Of a DNA stretch of 64,000 nucleotides, positions 1 through 9,178 are shown piece after piece. This DNA is from an uncultured Parafilimonas sp. (lineage in GTDB: Bacteria; Bacteroidota; Bacteroidia; Chitinophagales; Chitinophagaceae), in NCBI GenBank assembly GCA_903882935.1, contig CAIRZB010000098.1:34335-98334 (forward strand), read 5' to 3'. The position numbers were made by a program, and so were the translations under genes. The notes beneath the pieces are model-generated. The model was not told where the DNA came from and did no database searches. It worked only from the letters and a program-made list of their open reading frames with translations. Each line of letters opens with the position of its first letter. Positions within the stretch are counted from its first letter, which is position 1.

Positions 1-1
1 A

Positions 2-448
2 ATTGCAGGCATTAAACAGGGTGGCGATGCGCTGGTAACCATTAAATCAGCCAATAAAACATTTATGGGTAAAATAACCCAAATAAGCCCTTCGTCGCAG
101 TTTACCGGCGGGCAATATATTGTAAAAATAAGCCTGCCGGGCGAAGCCGAAAATGGGCTGTACGCAGGCATGTATGTTAATGTATCCGTGCCGTCAGCAA
201 AGCCTTCCATAAATACAGATGCAACCAATAACAACATTTTGGTACCCGGGGGCTGTATCTTTTATAAGGATGAACTGGCAGGGCTGTATACCATCGGCCA
301 AAACAAACAGGCCATGTTAAGATGGGTAAGGCTAGGCAAAACCTATGGCGGCAAGATTGAAGTGCTGTCAGGCCTGGATAAAGACGAGCCGTTTATTGTT
401 AGTGCGGACGGAAGGTTGTACAACGGCGCACCGGTGCAGGTAAAATAA
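2..448 (+). CDS. RND efflux periplasmic adaptor (HlyD/MFP family), C-terminal part
   Basis: The reading frame is open from the left edge, so the gene starts outside the window and only about 148 C-terminal residues are present. The segment has the beta-rich character of the membrane-proximal domain of membrane fusion proteins, with GQYIVKISLPGEAENGLYAGMYVNV resembling the usual 'G.y.v.v...n..g.L.pGM.v.V' stretch (quoted loosely), followed by a terminal domain ending PVQVK. In this family the adaptor bridges the inner-membrane pump and an outer-membrane TolC-like channel. It lies 151 bases upstream of an RND pump on the same strand, which supports the call and suggests one operon. Substrate cannot be read from the sequence. 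Confidence 0.8.
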   Translation: MAGIKQGGDALVTIKSANKTFMGKITQISPSSQFTGGQYIVKISLPGEAENGLYAGMYVNVSVPSAKPSINTDATNNNILVPGGCIFYKDELAGLYTIGQNKQAMLRWVRLGKTYGGKIEVLSGLDKDEPFIVSADGRLYNGAPVQVK

Positions 449-457
449 TAAGGCAGT

Positions 458-572
458 GTTCTGGGTTCCGGGTTACTTGAATCTTAATATTAAAACAATC
501 CCGTAAACGTTAACCAGGCTGGTCAAACACAGAACATTAAACATAGAACGCAGAACCCAAAACCCAGAACCC
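458..572. repeat. Mirrored heptamer repeat between adaptor and pump genes
   Basis: Positions 531-572 are six consecutive 7-nt units (AGAACAT, TAAACAT, AGAACGC, AGAACCC, AAAACCC, AGAACCC). Positions 458-476 carry the inverse of the same kind of unit. The arms GTTCTGGGTT (458-467) and AACCCAGAAC (561-570) are perfect complements, so a hairpin with a loop of about 93 nt is possible in the transcript between the two efflux genes. It is one of several 7-nt-period repeats in this window. Confidence 0.75.
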
Positions 573-599
573 TCTGAACATCTATAAAACACAATTGAT

Positions 600-3500
600 A
601 TGGAAAAAGGATTTTCAGGCAATATAGCAAAAGCGTTTCTTCAGAGTAAGTTAACCATACTGCTGATGTTAGCCTTTTTACTGGTGGGCGTGTACAGCAC
701 CATGCTGATACCCCGGGAAGAAGAACCGCAGATACAGGTGCCCATGGCCGATGTATACTTAGGGTACCCCGGTGCAGAACCCAAGGATGTGGAAACGAAG
801 GTGGCAGCACCCATGGAAAAAATCATATCAAACATAAAAGGTGTTGAATATGTGTACTCCACCTCCATGAAAGGGCAAACAATGCTCATCGTTCAGTTTT
901 ATGTGGGCGAAGACGTGGAACGCTCGCTGGTAAAACTGTATAGCGAGCTGATGAAGAACATGGACAAGATGCCCGCGGGCGTTACGATGCCCCTTATAAA
1001 AACCAGGGCCATAGATGATGTGCCGGTGCTAGGCCTCACATTGTGGAGCGAACATTATGATGATTACCGGATAAAACAAATAGGGCAGCAGCTTACCAAT
1101 GAAATAAAAAAAATAACGGATGTATCCGACATCAACATCCTCGGCGGCCGCAACCGTCAACTGAAAGTGGTTGTTGACAAAGACAAGATGGCCCAAAACC
1201 ATGTTGACCTGCTGGCCATCAACCGTGCTTTACAGGGCGGCAACAGCCAGGCGCAGTCTGGCACATTGTACCAGCGCGATACTGCTTTTTCAGTTGAAAC
1301 AGGCAATTTTTTAACAAGTGCGGATGATGTGGCGGGCATTGTGGTAGGCGTAAATGGGCAGCAGCCCGTTTACCTTAAACAGGTGGCCACGGTAACAGAC
1401 GGCCCGCAAACACCCAGCCAGTATGTGCTGTTTGGTTATGGCAGTGCCGATAGTTCGGCAGCAAAAGCATACAGGAGCAGTTACCCGGCTGTTACCCTAG
1501 CCATCAATAAGAAGAAAGGTGCCGATGCCATGGCATTGAGCGAAAAAATACTGGCAAAAGTGGGGCGCCTGAAGAAAGACCTCATCCCGTCGGATGTGCA
1601 GGTAACCGTTACCCGCAATTATGGCGAAACAGCGTCGGCCAAGGTATCGGAATTGCTGTTCCACCTTTTTATTGCCATTGTGGTGGTAACGCTGTTTGTA
1701 ATGCTGGCCATGGGCTGGCGCGGCGGGCTGGTGGTATTTTTATCCGTGCCGGTAACCTTTGCATTAACGCTGTTCAGCTACTACTTCATGCACTATACGC
1801 TTAACCGCATCACCCTGTTCGCGCTTGTATTTATCACGGGTATTGTGGTGGATGATTCCATCATCATAGCGGAGAACATGCACCGCCATTTTAAAATGAA
1901 ACGTATGCCGCCGCTACAGGCTGCGATTTACGCGATAAACGAGGTGGGCAACCCAACCATATTGGCCACCTTTACGGTGATAGCGGCGGTACTGCCCATG
2001 GCCTTCGTATCGGGCATGATGGGGCCTTACATGAGCCCCATGCCCATAGGTGCATCCATAGCCATGATGTTCTCGTTGATCGTGGCATTGACGCTCACGC
2101 CGTATTTAGGGTACATTTTTTTACGGGAGAAAGAAAAGAAAGGCATCCAACATGAGGAAAGCAAGCCGCATACGCTGGAGCAAACCGGCATCTACAAAAT
2201 ATACCGCTCCTTCATACACCCCATGCTGGAGAAAAGGAGGAAACGCTGGGCATTTATTGTAAGCATTGTAGTTGTTTTATTGGGCACGCTAACCCTGTTT
2301 TATACCAAAGCTGTACCGGTAAAAATGTTGCCGTTTGATAACAAAAATGAGTTTCAGGTAGTGATTGATATGCCAGAGGGTACCCCATTGGAAAAAACAC
2401 AAGCGGCGGCCAACGATATAGCCCTGTATATTGCCAAACAGCCACTGGTTAAAAACTACCAGGAGTACATCGGCACATCTGCCCCCATAAGCTTTAACGG
2501 GCTGGTAAGGCATTACGACTTGCGCGGCGGCGACAACATGGCCGACATACAGGTGAACATTGTGGATAAGGAAGAGCGCAAAATGCAAAGCCACGATGTT
2601 GCCAAAGCCATGCGGCCCGCCATACAGGCGATTGCCGCAAGATATAATGCCAACGTAAAACTGGTGGAAGTGCCACCCGGCCCGCCGGTATTGTCCACCC
2701 TGGTGGCAGAGGTGTACGGCCCTGATTACAGCAAACAAATAGATATTGCGGCGCAGCTTAAACAAAGGCTTGCCCAAACTGCAGATGTGGTGGATGTTGA
2801 CTGGATGGTGGAAGACAGCCAGCCCGAATACAATATTGAAGTAGACAAGGAAAAAGCCATGCGTTACGGCATTGCCCCGGCGCAGATCACCGCCACGGTT
2901 AACGCGGCATTAACGGGCATGAACGCAGGCTTCCTGTACCAACCATCCTCATACCACCAAACCGGTATTGAACTGCAATTGAAAGATGCCGATAAAACAA
3001 GCATGGATGATATACTTGCCGTGAATATTACAGGTTTGCAAGGCAACTCTGTTCCGCTGCGGGACCTTGTGACGGTGACCAGACAAACGAGGCAAAAAAG
3101 CATTTACCGCAAAAACCAGAAAGAAGTGGTGTATGTGCTGGCAGATATGGCCGGCAAGTTGGAAAGCCCTTTCTATGCCATATCCAAAGTGTCGGACAGT
3201 TTAAAGAACATAAAAGTGCCTGCGGGTTACAGCCTTGGCGAAGAATATACCAAACAGCCCGAAGAAGAAAATAACTACACTGTAAAATGGGACGGTGAAT
3301 GGCAGATAACCTTCGAGGTGTTCCGCGACCTGGGTATAGCGTTTGCGGCCGTTATCGTCATCATCTACATACTTATAGTGGGCTGGTTTCAAAACTTTAC
3401 CGTGCCGTTGGTTATGCTTGCCGCCATCCCCTTGTCGCTCATCGGCATCGTGCTTGGCCACTGGATGCTGGGTGCTTATTTCACGGCCACCTCCATGATT

Positions 3501-3803
3501 GGGTTTATTGCACTGGCCGGGGTGATGGTGCGCAACTCCGTGTTGCTGATAGATTTTATAAACATCCGCATCCGCGAAGGCATACCCCTTAAACAGGCCA
3601 TCATCGAAGCGGGTGCTGTAAGAACAACCCCCATCCTGCTAACGGCTGGTGCGGTGGCACTGGGCGCGGTGATTATACTGTTCGACCCCATCTTCCAGGG
3701 GCTTGCCATATCGCTTATGGGCGGTACCATCACATCAACCTTCCTTACCCTGCTTGTGGTGCCGTTGCTGTATTATAAAATGATGCGTAAAAAAGTTAAA
3801 TAG
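600..3803 (+). CDS. RND-family efflux pump, inner-membrane permease
   Basis: This is a full-length (1067 aa) RND transporter, the proton-driven pump of a tripartite efflux system. It has the N-terminal membrane helix (about residues 15-35), the large periplasmic porter loop, a central block of helices from about 345 to 510, a second periplasmic loop and a final helix block from about 900. The conserved helix-4 signature is present as GIVVDDSIIIAEN with acidic residues D418 and D419, which carry the proton relay in this superfamily. The sequence resembles the general multidrug/cation-type AcrB-CusA relatives, but no methionine cluster identifies a metal substrate. It follows the adaptor gene and is followed by a strong terminator, with two small genes behind it. 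Substrate unknown. Confidence 0.9.
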   Translation: MEKGFSGNIAKAFLQSKLTILLMLAFLLVGVYSTMLIPREEEPQIQVPMADVYLGYPGAEPKDVETKVAAPMEKIISNIKGVEYVYSTSMKGQTMLIVQFYVGEDVERSLVKLYSELMKNMDKMPAGVTMPLIKTRAIDDVPVLGLTLWSEHYDDYRIKQIGQQLTNEIKKITDVSDINILGGRNRQLKVVVDKDKMAQNHVDLLAINRALQGGNSQAQSGTLYQRDTAFSVETGNFLTSADDVAGIVVGVNGQQPVYLKQVATVTDGPQTPSQYVLFGYGSADSSAAKAYRSSYPAVTLAINKKKGADAMALSEKILAKVGRLKKDLIPSDVQVTVTRNYGETASAKVSELLFHLFIAIVVVTLFVMLAMGWRGGLVVFLSVPVTFALTLFSYYFMHYTLNRITLFALVFITGIVVDDSIIIAENMHRHFKMKRMPPLQAAIYAINEVGNPTILATFTVIAAVLPMAFVSGMMGPYMSPMPIGASIAMMFSLIVALTLTPYLGYIFLREKEKKGIQHEESKPHTLEQTGIYKIYRSFIHPMLEKRRKRWAFIVSIVVVLLGTLTLFYTKAVPVKMLPFDNKNEFQVVIDMPEGTPLEKTQAAANDIALYIAKQPLVKNYQEYIGTSAPISFNGLVRHYDLRGGDNMADIQVNIVDKEERKMQSHDVAKAMRPAIQAIAARYNANVKLVEVPPGPPVLSTLVAEVYGPDYSKQIDIAAQLKQRLAQTADVVDVDWMVEDSQPEYNIEVDKEKAMRYGIAPAQITATVNAALTGMNAGFLYQPSSYHQTGIELQLKDADKTSMDDILAVNITGLQGNSVPLRDLVTVTRQTRQKSIYRKNQKEVVYVLADMAGKLESPFYAISKVSDSLKNIKVPAGYSLGEEYTKQPEEENNYTVKWDGEWQITFEVFRDLGIAFAAVIVIIYILIVGWFQNFTVPLVMLAAIPLSLIGIVLGHWMLGAYFTATSMIGFIALAGVMVRNSVLLIDFINIRIREGIPLKQAIIEAGAVRTTPILLTAGAVALGAVIILFDPIFQGLAISLMGGTITSTFLTLLVVPLLYYKMMRKKVK

Positions 3804-3812
3804 AAAAACCGG

Positions 3813-3846
3813 GCCGGGCAGCGGCCAATGCAGCACCCGGCTTTTT
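3813..3846 (+). terminator. Intrinsic terminator after RND pump gene
   Basis: Perfect GCCGGG/CCCGGC stem (3813-3818 with 3836-3841) followed directly by five T residues, 10 bases past the stop codon of the pump gene. Confidence 0.7.
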
Positions 3847-3868
3847 AACCATTTTAAAACATTTATGT

Positions 3869-4183
3869 ATGAAACTATTGATAGCGCTTTGCCTGGAAGA
3901 AGACCGACAAACGGTGGCGGCCATTTTTAAAAGAGCGGAAATAGGCATTTACAGTGCGGTGGAAACTACCGGCTTTAAAGGCTTTGCACCTGCCAACCTG
4001 TTAGATGACTGGTTCAGCAGCGGCGGAGACGCGTTCAGCTCCGCTGCAATGTTCAGCTTTACAACGGTAGAACTCGCGGCCAAAGCTTTGTTATTGGTAA
4101 AACAATATAACACTGATAACCCCACCAACTTCCCGGTTAGGGCATTTATTATGCCTGTGGATGCCTCTTCTCACGAGAATTAA
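3869..4183 (+). CDS. Small hypothetical protein, possibly PII-like (DUF3240-type)
   Basis: The product has 104 residues, with no signal peptide or membrane segment. It begins MKLLIALCLEEDRQTVAAIFKRA, a pattern of one beta strand and one amphipathic helix typical of ferredoxin-like/PII-like small proteins. Small proteins of this type (DUF3240) are known next to CusA-type RND pumps, and this one follows an RND pump directly. That position is the main reason for the suggestion; I do not recognise a diagnostic motif. It lies just after the pump terminator and 11 bases before the next small membrane-protein gene, with which it probably forms a unit. Function unknown. Confidence 0.6.
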   Translation: MKLLIALCLEEDRQTVAAIFKRAEIGIYSAVETTGFKGFAPANLLDDWFSSGGDAFSSAAMFSFTTVELAAKALLLVKQYNTDNPTNFPVRAFIMPVDASSHEN

Positions 4184-4194
4184 AAATTGACACT

Positions 4195-4398
4195 ATGAAA
4201 GAAAGAATTGTTCGCGCCGTAGCAGGCAGCTTGGTACTAATAGCCCTGGTGCTTGCAGTAGCTGTAAATATCCACTGGTTATGGCTCGCTGTTTTTGTTG
4301 GTGTAAACCTGCTGCAGTCATCAGTTAGCAGATTTTGCCCGCTGGAAAAAATATTGCAAGCCGCCGGGATGGATAAGACCTCCAAACGCATTAATTAA
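4195..4398 (+). CDS. DUF2892 family small membrane protein
   Basis: The 67-residue product has two closely spaced hydrophobic helices (about residues 10-26 and 28-43). They are followed by VSRFCPLEKIL, matching the C-P-L motif that ends DUF2892 proteins (also seen as the membrane part of YgaP-type rhodanese proteins). It starts 11 bases after the preceding small gene and is probably co-transcribed with it. A second member of the family lies at 4636-4845 on the other strand. The role of the family is not established; association with efflux here is inferred from position only. Confidence 0.7.
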   Translation: MKERIVRAVAGSLVLIALVLAVAVNIHWLWLAVFVGVNLLQSSVSRFCPLEKILQAAGMDKTSKRIN

Positions 4399-4635
4399 AA
4401 CGGGTTGAAAAACACTAGGCAGCGCACAAAGCCGCATCATTCATGTTCGCAGCTTTGCGCTTTTGGGGAAACATTTTTTTCAGCCAGCCCCCGGTGGGCA
4501 TCGGGTTGCGCGCAAAAAACGCAAAGCCACTAAGCAAGCAGGCTCCCCATAGCTTAGCCAAAAGCCCGCAATGCAAAAGGCAGCAATGCGTTACTGCGTT
4601 GCTGCCTTCCATCCAACCCCTACAAAACCAATCCC

Positions 4636-4845
4636 CTACGCTTTTTTTACTTTGCAAGTGTTAATGCCAACAATAGTGTACAGTGGGCAAAAACTAACCA
4701 AGCTTGTTAATAGAAACACACCACCCACGGCGGCCAAAACTATGCCCCATGTACCTTCCACCGTTTTAAGGGCATACAGTAGTATAAACGCAACCCCAAG
4801 TATAATGCGGATAATGCGGTCAGCAGAGCCCATATTTTTTTTCAT
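4636..4845 (-). CDS. DUF2892 family small membrane protein
   Basis: The 69-residue product starts MKKNMGSADRIIRIILGV. An upstream in-frame ATG at 4920 would add a charged extension not seen in the family, so the ATG at 4845 is preferred. It has the N-terminal G-x-x-DR-I-R motif, two hydrophobic helices and a C-terminal SFCPLYTIVGI segment with the conserved Cys-Pro-Leu, all characteristic of DUF2892. It is convergent with the other DUF2892 gene at 4195-4398 and separated from it by about 240 bases in which I see no gene. The two are only distantly alike, so recent duplication is unlikely. Confidence 0.75.
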   Translation of the reverse strand: MKKNMGSADRIIRIILGVAFILLYALKTVEGTWGIVLAAVGGVFLLTSLVSFCPLYTIVGINTCKVKKA

Positions 4846-5330
4846 GGCAAAGTTTTTTGATAAAGAATGTTTGTTTATAAAGGCAAAGCTAAAACGCAGC
4901 GGCATTACCAACCGTGACATGAGTCACGGCGAGGGCTGACTAACATCAACGCGCAAACAAAGCGTTTCATGTGACTAATGCAGCATAAGCACCACATAAA
5001 AATTCCACTAAAATAAATGAATTTATGCAACCAGCACATCTAAAAAAGCAATATGCCCCTACGCAGGATTTGGAATATGTAAAAGTTACTGCATACAATA
5101 TAAGCTTATTGCAACAGCAATTTTCACAACCCTTTTTTTAGTAATTGTGGCTTAACGGCAGTGCAGTTTGTTCTGTTGATTTCAACCCTTTGAACGGGGT
5201 ATGCGTTTGTATAGATTGATTGGAGCAAACTAATGGATTGTAAGACATTTGCGGCCCAATGTGGTGGCAATAAAGTTAGTGGCCATTGGCAACACTTAGC
5301 AAGAAATTGGAGAGTGAGAATATAAAAAAC
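4846..5330. other. Intergenic region, no gene recognised
   Basis: About 485 bases between the divergent-facing DUF2892 gene and the terminator of the RRM gene. It is AT-rich with no reading frame that looks coding on either strand, and I see no tRNA-like fold or repeat. Confidence 0.5.
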
Positions 5331-5368
5331 TAAAAGAAAACAGCAGCTACAACCGCCGTTTTCTTTTA
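5331..5368 (-). terminator. Intrinsic terminator of the RRM gene
   Basis: Perfect 11-bp inverted repeat, TAAAAGAAAAC (5331-5341) with GTTTTCTTTTA (5358-5368), with a further GGC/GCT pairing in the loop. It lies just past the stop codon of the minus-strand RRM gene, and the stem itself supplies the T-rich tail. Confidence 0.7.
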
Positions 5369-5375
5369 TACAATA

Positions 5376-5666
5376 TTACCACTTACGGCTGCCGCTTTTG
5401 TCGCTGTAGTCGGTACGCCTAGGTTCTTTGGGCCTTGCTTGTGCAACAAATAACGGGCGCCCTTCAATCTCTTTATTGTTAAGCCCTACAATAGCTTCGT
5501 TAGCTTCTGCGTCACTGGGCATATCAACAAAAGCAAACCCGCGCGATTTTTGGGTTAGCACATCCATAACCAGCCTAGCTGATTTTACTGCGCCGTACTT
5601 GCCGAATAAATTTTTTAAATCTTCTTCACTAGTGTGATAGCTAACATTAGAAACGTACATGTTCAT
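5376..5666 (-). CDS. RNA-binding protein with one RRM domain
   Basis: The 96-residue product is a single RNA recognition motif. RNP-2 is MYVSNV near the N-terminus and RNP-1 is SRGFAFVDM around residues 40-48, with aromatic residues positioned for RNA stacking. The tail after the domain is short and basic. The start at 5666 (MNMYVSN) is chosen over 5675 because family members usually begin directly before RNP-2. Bacterial single-RRM proteins of this type (also common in cyanobacteria) bind RNA and are often cold-responsive; that role here is inferred from the family. The gene is monocistronic with its own terminator. Confidence 0.88.
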   Translation of the reverse strand: MNMYVSNVSYHTSEEDLKNLFGKYGAVKSARLVMDVLTQKSRGFAFVDMPSDAEANEAIVGLNNKEIEGRPLFVAQARPKEPRRTDYSDKSGSRKW

Positions 5667-5848
5667 AATAAACAAAAATTTTGATAGAATGTATTAGGTT
5701 AGATTAGCACCGTAAAAACCAAAAATGCACAGGTGATACTTTAGCAGAAAGCAAAAAAACTGTTCAGGCGTGGAGTATAAACAAATACTAATATAGGTGA
5801 AGGTATGCACATTGCATTACCCCACCAATTATAATATATAAATTACTG

Positions 5849-6928
5849 CTACTTTAACTGAAACTGCTTTGAACCCAGCTGCTTCATTAACCGCACATGC
5901 GATGCAAGGGCCCCTGCCATTGTTTTGTATGAGTGGTAGGGTATGTTGAATGAGTTACATGTTTCCTTCACAATTTTACTTAGTGCTGGATAATGCACAT
6001 GGCTGATGCGGGGAAAAAGATGGTGTTCCACCTGAAAATTTAAACCGCCCACAAACCACGAGATCATTTTGTTTCTTTCGGCAAAATTTGCGGTGGTCAT
6101 CAACTCGTGCACTGCCCATTCGCTCTGTATTACTTTAGGTGCTTCCCCAGCTTCTTCAAAAGAAGTTTTTTCCACCACATGCGCCAGTTGAAAAACAACT
6201 GACAAGGTAAGCCCCATGGCTATGTTAACCAACAAATAACCCACCAACCAAGCACCCCAGCCAACGCAGTAAATGGGTACAATTATGTAAAAAACTGCAT
6301 ACAACAATTTGCTAACCCAAAAAATAATGTGCTCCCTAACAGGTATCTTCATATCTGTAACCACAATTTTTCTGGAAAAGTATTTAAGCATATCCGTTAA
6401 ATACACCCACAATATGGTGCTTAGCGAATAGAGCAGAAACATATAAATAAACTGATACCGGTGTGCGGGCTTCCATTGCTGTGTGGGGCAATGCCTTAAT
6501 AAGGGCGACTTTACAATATCATCGTCCACACCATCCACATTCGTATACGTATGGTGTATTATATTGTGCTTTATTTTCCAAATAAAGGCGTTGCTACCCA
6601 ATGCATTCATTGTTAAGCTCATGGTATCGTTAACCCATTTCTTGCCGGAAAAACTGCCGTGGCAGGCATCGTGCATAATATTAAACGCAATGGATACAAG
6701 CGTTAAGCCAAGCCCAATTGACAAAACAATACCTACAAAGGCATGGTAACTGCCAAACAATAGAAAAGCGTATAAAAAAAGGGCCAAGGGAAATAATATC
6801 AACGCCTTAATATATAGTTTATAATTGCCTGTCTTCTTTATTTGATTTTTTGCAAAATAATCATCCACCGATTTTTTCAGCGACTTGAAAAACACCTGCT
6901 CTTTGTTGTTAAATGAAACTTTAGCCAT
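5849..6928 (-). CDS. Membrane fatty acid desaturase (acyl-CoA/acyl-lipid type)
   Basis: The 359-residue integral membrane di-iron desaturase has the three histidine boxes HDACH (residues 86-90), HNIIHH (121-126) and QVEHH (299-303), separated by pairs of membrane helices. The Q in the third box (QxxHH) is the hallmark of the front-end/delta-6-type and linoleoyl-CoA desaturase-like group. There is no N-terminal cytochrome b5 domain, so electrons must come from a separate ferredoxin or cytochrome. The enzyme introduces double bonds into membrane acyl chains; regiospecificity cannot be read from the sequence. The gene stands alone, with weakly structured intergenic DNA on both sides. Confidence 0.92.
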   Translation of the reverse strand: MAKVSFNNKEQVFFKSLKKSVDDYFAKNQIKKTGNYKLYIKALILFPLALFLYAFLLFGSYHAFVGIVLSIGLGLTLVSIAFNIMHDACHGSFSGKKWVNDTMSLTMNALGSNAFIWKIKHNIIHHTYTNVDGVDDDIVKSPLLRHCPTQQWKPAHRYQFIYMFLLYSLSTILWVYLTDMLKYFSRKIVVTDMKIPVREHIIFWVSKLLYAVFYIIVPIYCVGWGAWLVGYLLVNIAMGLTLSVVFQLAHVVEKTSFEEAGEAPKVIQSEWAVHELMTTANFAERNKMISWFVGGLNFQVEHHLFPRISHVHYPALSKIVKETCNSFNIPYHSYKTMAGALASHVRLMKQLGSKQFQLK

Positions 6929-7365
6929 GGTATGTGGTTGGGCACATGCTGAATTGCAGTGCTGCCAACGCGTTAAAAGTAGGCTAATTACCCCAATATG
7001 GTTTGGTAATTTTTTGTTGCAATGCCATTGCTGCGTTTGGCAAATACCCTTACTGTAATAAAATAATTGAAAAACTGTGGATTATTTATAATACCTTTAT
7101 AAGCAAGACATCGCCTTTTTGACAAACTTGACGGTTTCCCTCTATTAATTGTACGCCCTGTAATACGCTTAACAGCTATCGCGCTACCTGTTACCTGCAT
7201 AAACAATCCGGCATTTAATAATGGCTAATAAAATAGCAACCATTAATTTTTAAGGGGCGTAATACCTAATGGATTAAAAGAAGCTTGTTTAACAACACAG
7301 CACCCTTATGGCAGTAATTGATTAACAAAAATAACCATTGCAACCTAATATTAAAATACTTTACA
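6929..7365. other. Intergenic region, no gene supported
   Basis: About 437 bases between the desaturase start and the small gene at 7366. A 72-codon open frame on the minus strand (6988-7206) has no recognisable features and is probably chance. The region should hold the promoters of both flanking genes, but I could not place a convincing TAnnTTTG box. Confidence 0.4.
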
Positions 7366-7626
7366 ATGAATATTGAGCAAATAGAAAAATTTCTTGGCAA
7401 GCAAAAATCGCACAAAGGCGAACAGGTGAAAATAAGCTTTAAAAAACGGGAAACCATGTACGGGCTATTTGTGGAAGGCAAAGACTACAACGACCTAAAG
7501 GCAAAAAACTTTTGGCGTGTTGTTTCCGTGCCCAACATGCAGGCTTGGAATGAGTCGAAGGATGCCAACTTGGCTAAAATATTCGACGGCTCAGGTTTTT
7601 CGAGGCTTGGCGTAAACGACATTTAG
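7366..7626 (+). CDS. Hypothetical protein, 86 aa
   Basis: Small soluble protein, rich in lysine and aromatic residues, with no signal peptide or membrane segment. The start MNIEQIEKFLG at 7366 is preferred over an upstream ATG at 7318 that would add an unlikely leader. It contains YGLFVEGKDYNDLKAKNFWRVV, suggesting a small beta-barrel-like fold, but I do not recognise the family. It is followed after 59 bases by the transglutaminase-like gene on the same strand, so the two may be co-transcribed. Confidence 0.6.
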   Translation: MNIEQIEKFLGKQKSHKGEQVKISFKKRETMYGLFVEGKDYNDLKAKNFWRVVSVPNMQAWNESKDANLAKIFDGSGFSRLGVNDI

Positions 7627-7685
7627 CCAAAATATTGTGTGGGCCGCCCGGGCCTAACGCTTTGTATAACACCTACAAAAACACC

Positions 7686-8558
7686 ATGGCCGTAAAAATA
7701 TTAATACAACACAGCACCGTTTACAGCTATAGCCAGCCAGTATTGCTTTCAACGCATAAAATAAGGCTTAAGCCCACTGCCGACTGTGCAACTGCCATTG
7801 AAAACTATTCGCTAACCATTTACCCGAGCAACCATGTTGTGCATTGGTTGCAGGACCCATTTGGCAATTTTGAAGCCAGGGTTGACTTTCAGGGTAGTGT
7901 GCAGCAACTGGTAATTGACGTAGAAATAACCGCTGTAATGCAGCCCGTGAACCCGTTTGATTTTTTTGTGGATGATTATGCGCAGGATTTTCCTTTTGAA
8001 TACACCGGCAAACTAAAACGGGAACTTTACCTGTACCTTGAAACAAACTACAGCGACATTGCTATAAACACTTGGCTACAAAAGGTTAACCGTAGCAAAA
8101 CGGAGACAATCTCCTTTCTATCAACGCTAACCAGCATAGTGTATAACGATATTGCCTACAAGGTACGTATGCAACCAGGGGTACAAACGCCAGGGGAATC
8201 GTTGCAATTGGGCTCGGGCTCATGCAGGGATTCTGCTTGGCTGCTGGTGCAAATATTACGCAACTTACAACTAGCTGCCCGTTTCGTGTCGGGCTATATC
8301 GTGCAATTTGCCAACGGTTTTGCCAACACCAGTAACAACGAACCGGGTACCACAGGGCTGCATGCGTGGGTGGAGGTGTACATACCCGGTGCCGGGTGGA
8401 TAGGGCTTGACCCATCGAACGGCCTTTTTGCGGCAGAGGGGTATATGCCGCTTGCCCGTACACCTGACTATGAGGACGCCGCAGCCGTTACGGGTACAGC
8501 AAGCATTAGCGACACCCTACTAACTTTTAGCAACAAGGTTATGAGGCTTTATAATTAG
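7686..8558 (+). CDS. Transglutaminase-like cysteine peptidase family protein
   Basis: The 290-residue product has an N-terminal beta-sandwich (bacterial transglutaminase-like N-terminal region) with the typical opening HSTVYSYSQPVLLSTHKIRL. A papain-like transglutaminase core follows, with the catalytic triad visible: C180 in GSCRDSAW, H226 in LHAWVEVY and D242 in GLDPSNG. The start at 7686 gives the standard N-terminus (MAVKILIQH); the upstream ATG at 7635 would add 17 residues. Cytoplasmic, as no signal peptide is seen. Related genes in other bacteria often sit with circularly permuted ATP-grasp genes, which are not present here. Biological substrate unknown. Confidence 0.88.
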   Translation: MAVKILIQHSTVYSYSQPVLLSTHKIRLKPTADCATAIENYSLTIYPSNHVVHWLQDPFGNFEARVDFQGSVQQLVIDVEITAVMQPVNPFDFFVDDYAQDFPFEYTGKLKRELYLYLETNYSDIAINTWLQKVNRSKTETISFLSTLTSIVYNDIAYKVRMQPGVQTPGESLQLGSGSCRDSAWLLVQILRNLQLAARFVSGYIVQFANGFANTSNNEPGTTGLHAWVEVYIPGAGWIGLDPSNGLFAAEGYMPLARTPDYEDAAAVTGTASISDTLLTFSNKVMRLYN

Positions 8559-8613
8559 CAACAGGTAGCCATTAGCCATAACAATATTAATAAACAAGCA
8601 ATTTTAAGAGTAT

Positions 8614-8811
8614 ATGTACACAAAGCAAATTGACAGTTCGTTTTCAACAGAACAGGCCGCAAGGGAATATGCAAGCAAGGAATCAAGCGCAAACCGTAGC
8701 CGTTTGTATATAATATTAACAGCAGACGAATACTTTGTAACTGCCACTAAAGACGTACAGCCTTATGAAAAACTGATAGCCAGTTATATAGGTGGCCTTA
8801 CCGGTAAATAG
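8614..8811 (+). CDS. Hypothetical protein, 65 aa
   Basis: Small soluble protein starting MYTKQIDSSFSTEQAAREYA, with a Ser-rich, charged middle and a short beta-like stretch RLYIILTADEYFV. No family recognised. It follows the transglutaminase-like gene by 55 bases on the same strand and is followed by two hairpins, which supports it being a real terminal gene of that unit. Confidence 0.5.
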   Translation: MYTKQIDSSFSTEQAAREYASKESSANRSRLYIILTADEYFVTATKDVQPYEKLIASYIGGLTGK

Positions 8812-8850
8812 ACAAATGGCAAAGCCAAGTGTGTTTAATTAAATTAATTT

Positions 8851-8895
8851 GTGGCTATATAAGCCACGGGGCGGGTGCCTTAGAGTTGCCCGCCC
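8851..8895. repeat. Two adjacent hairpins downstream of small gene
   Basis: Perfect GTGGCT/AGCCAC stem (8851-8856 with 8862-8867) followed directly by a GC-rich stem GGGCGGGT/GCCCGCCC (8869-8876 with 8888-8895). There is no T tract, so this is a possible transcript-end or mRNA-protecting structure rather than a classic terminator. The remaining bases up to 9178 show no gene. Confidence 0.5.
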
Positions 8896-9178
8896 GGCCC
8901 ACCCTTCTAACAGGTGTAACCACAATCCCAATATATAGGCCAATGTCATTTAATTTAGAGATTTGTGAAGAAACTCCAAGAGTCCTTGGTACAAATCTGG
9001 GCGGGCAATTTCGGTTGTGCCTGCACTCCATCGGAGTCCTATGGAAAAACGAAAATAAGGGCTCAAGTAAACGACATTGAAATATAGGCTGAGCCTTACC
9101 ACTTTGCCACCAACCCAATATTTTTTAAGGCCAGTAACTTTTACAAGCATGCACCGTTGCACGGTATAAAACCAAGCC

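Noticed and set aside
4571..4939. Plus-strand open frame opposite the DUF2892 gene
   Set aside because: It lies antisense to the 4636-4845 gene, which has clear family motifs, and has no recognisable features.
6988..7206. 72-codon minus-strand frame upstream of the desaturase
   Set aside because: No motif, composition like intergenic DNA and no leader; probably chance.
8829..9080. Open frames in the gap before permease 1
   Set aside because: They cross the hairpins at 8851-8895 and have no recognisable features on either strand.
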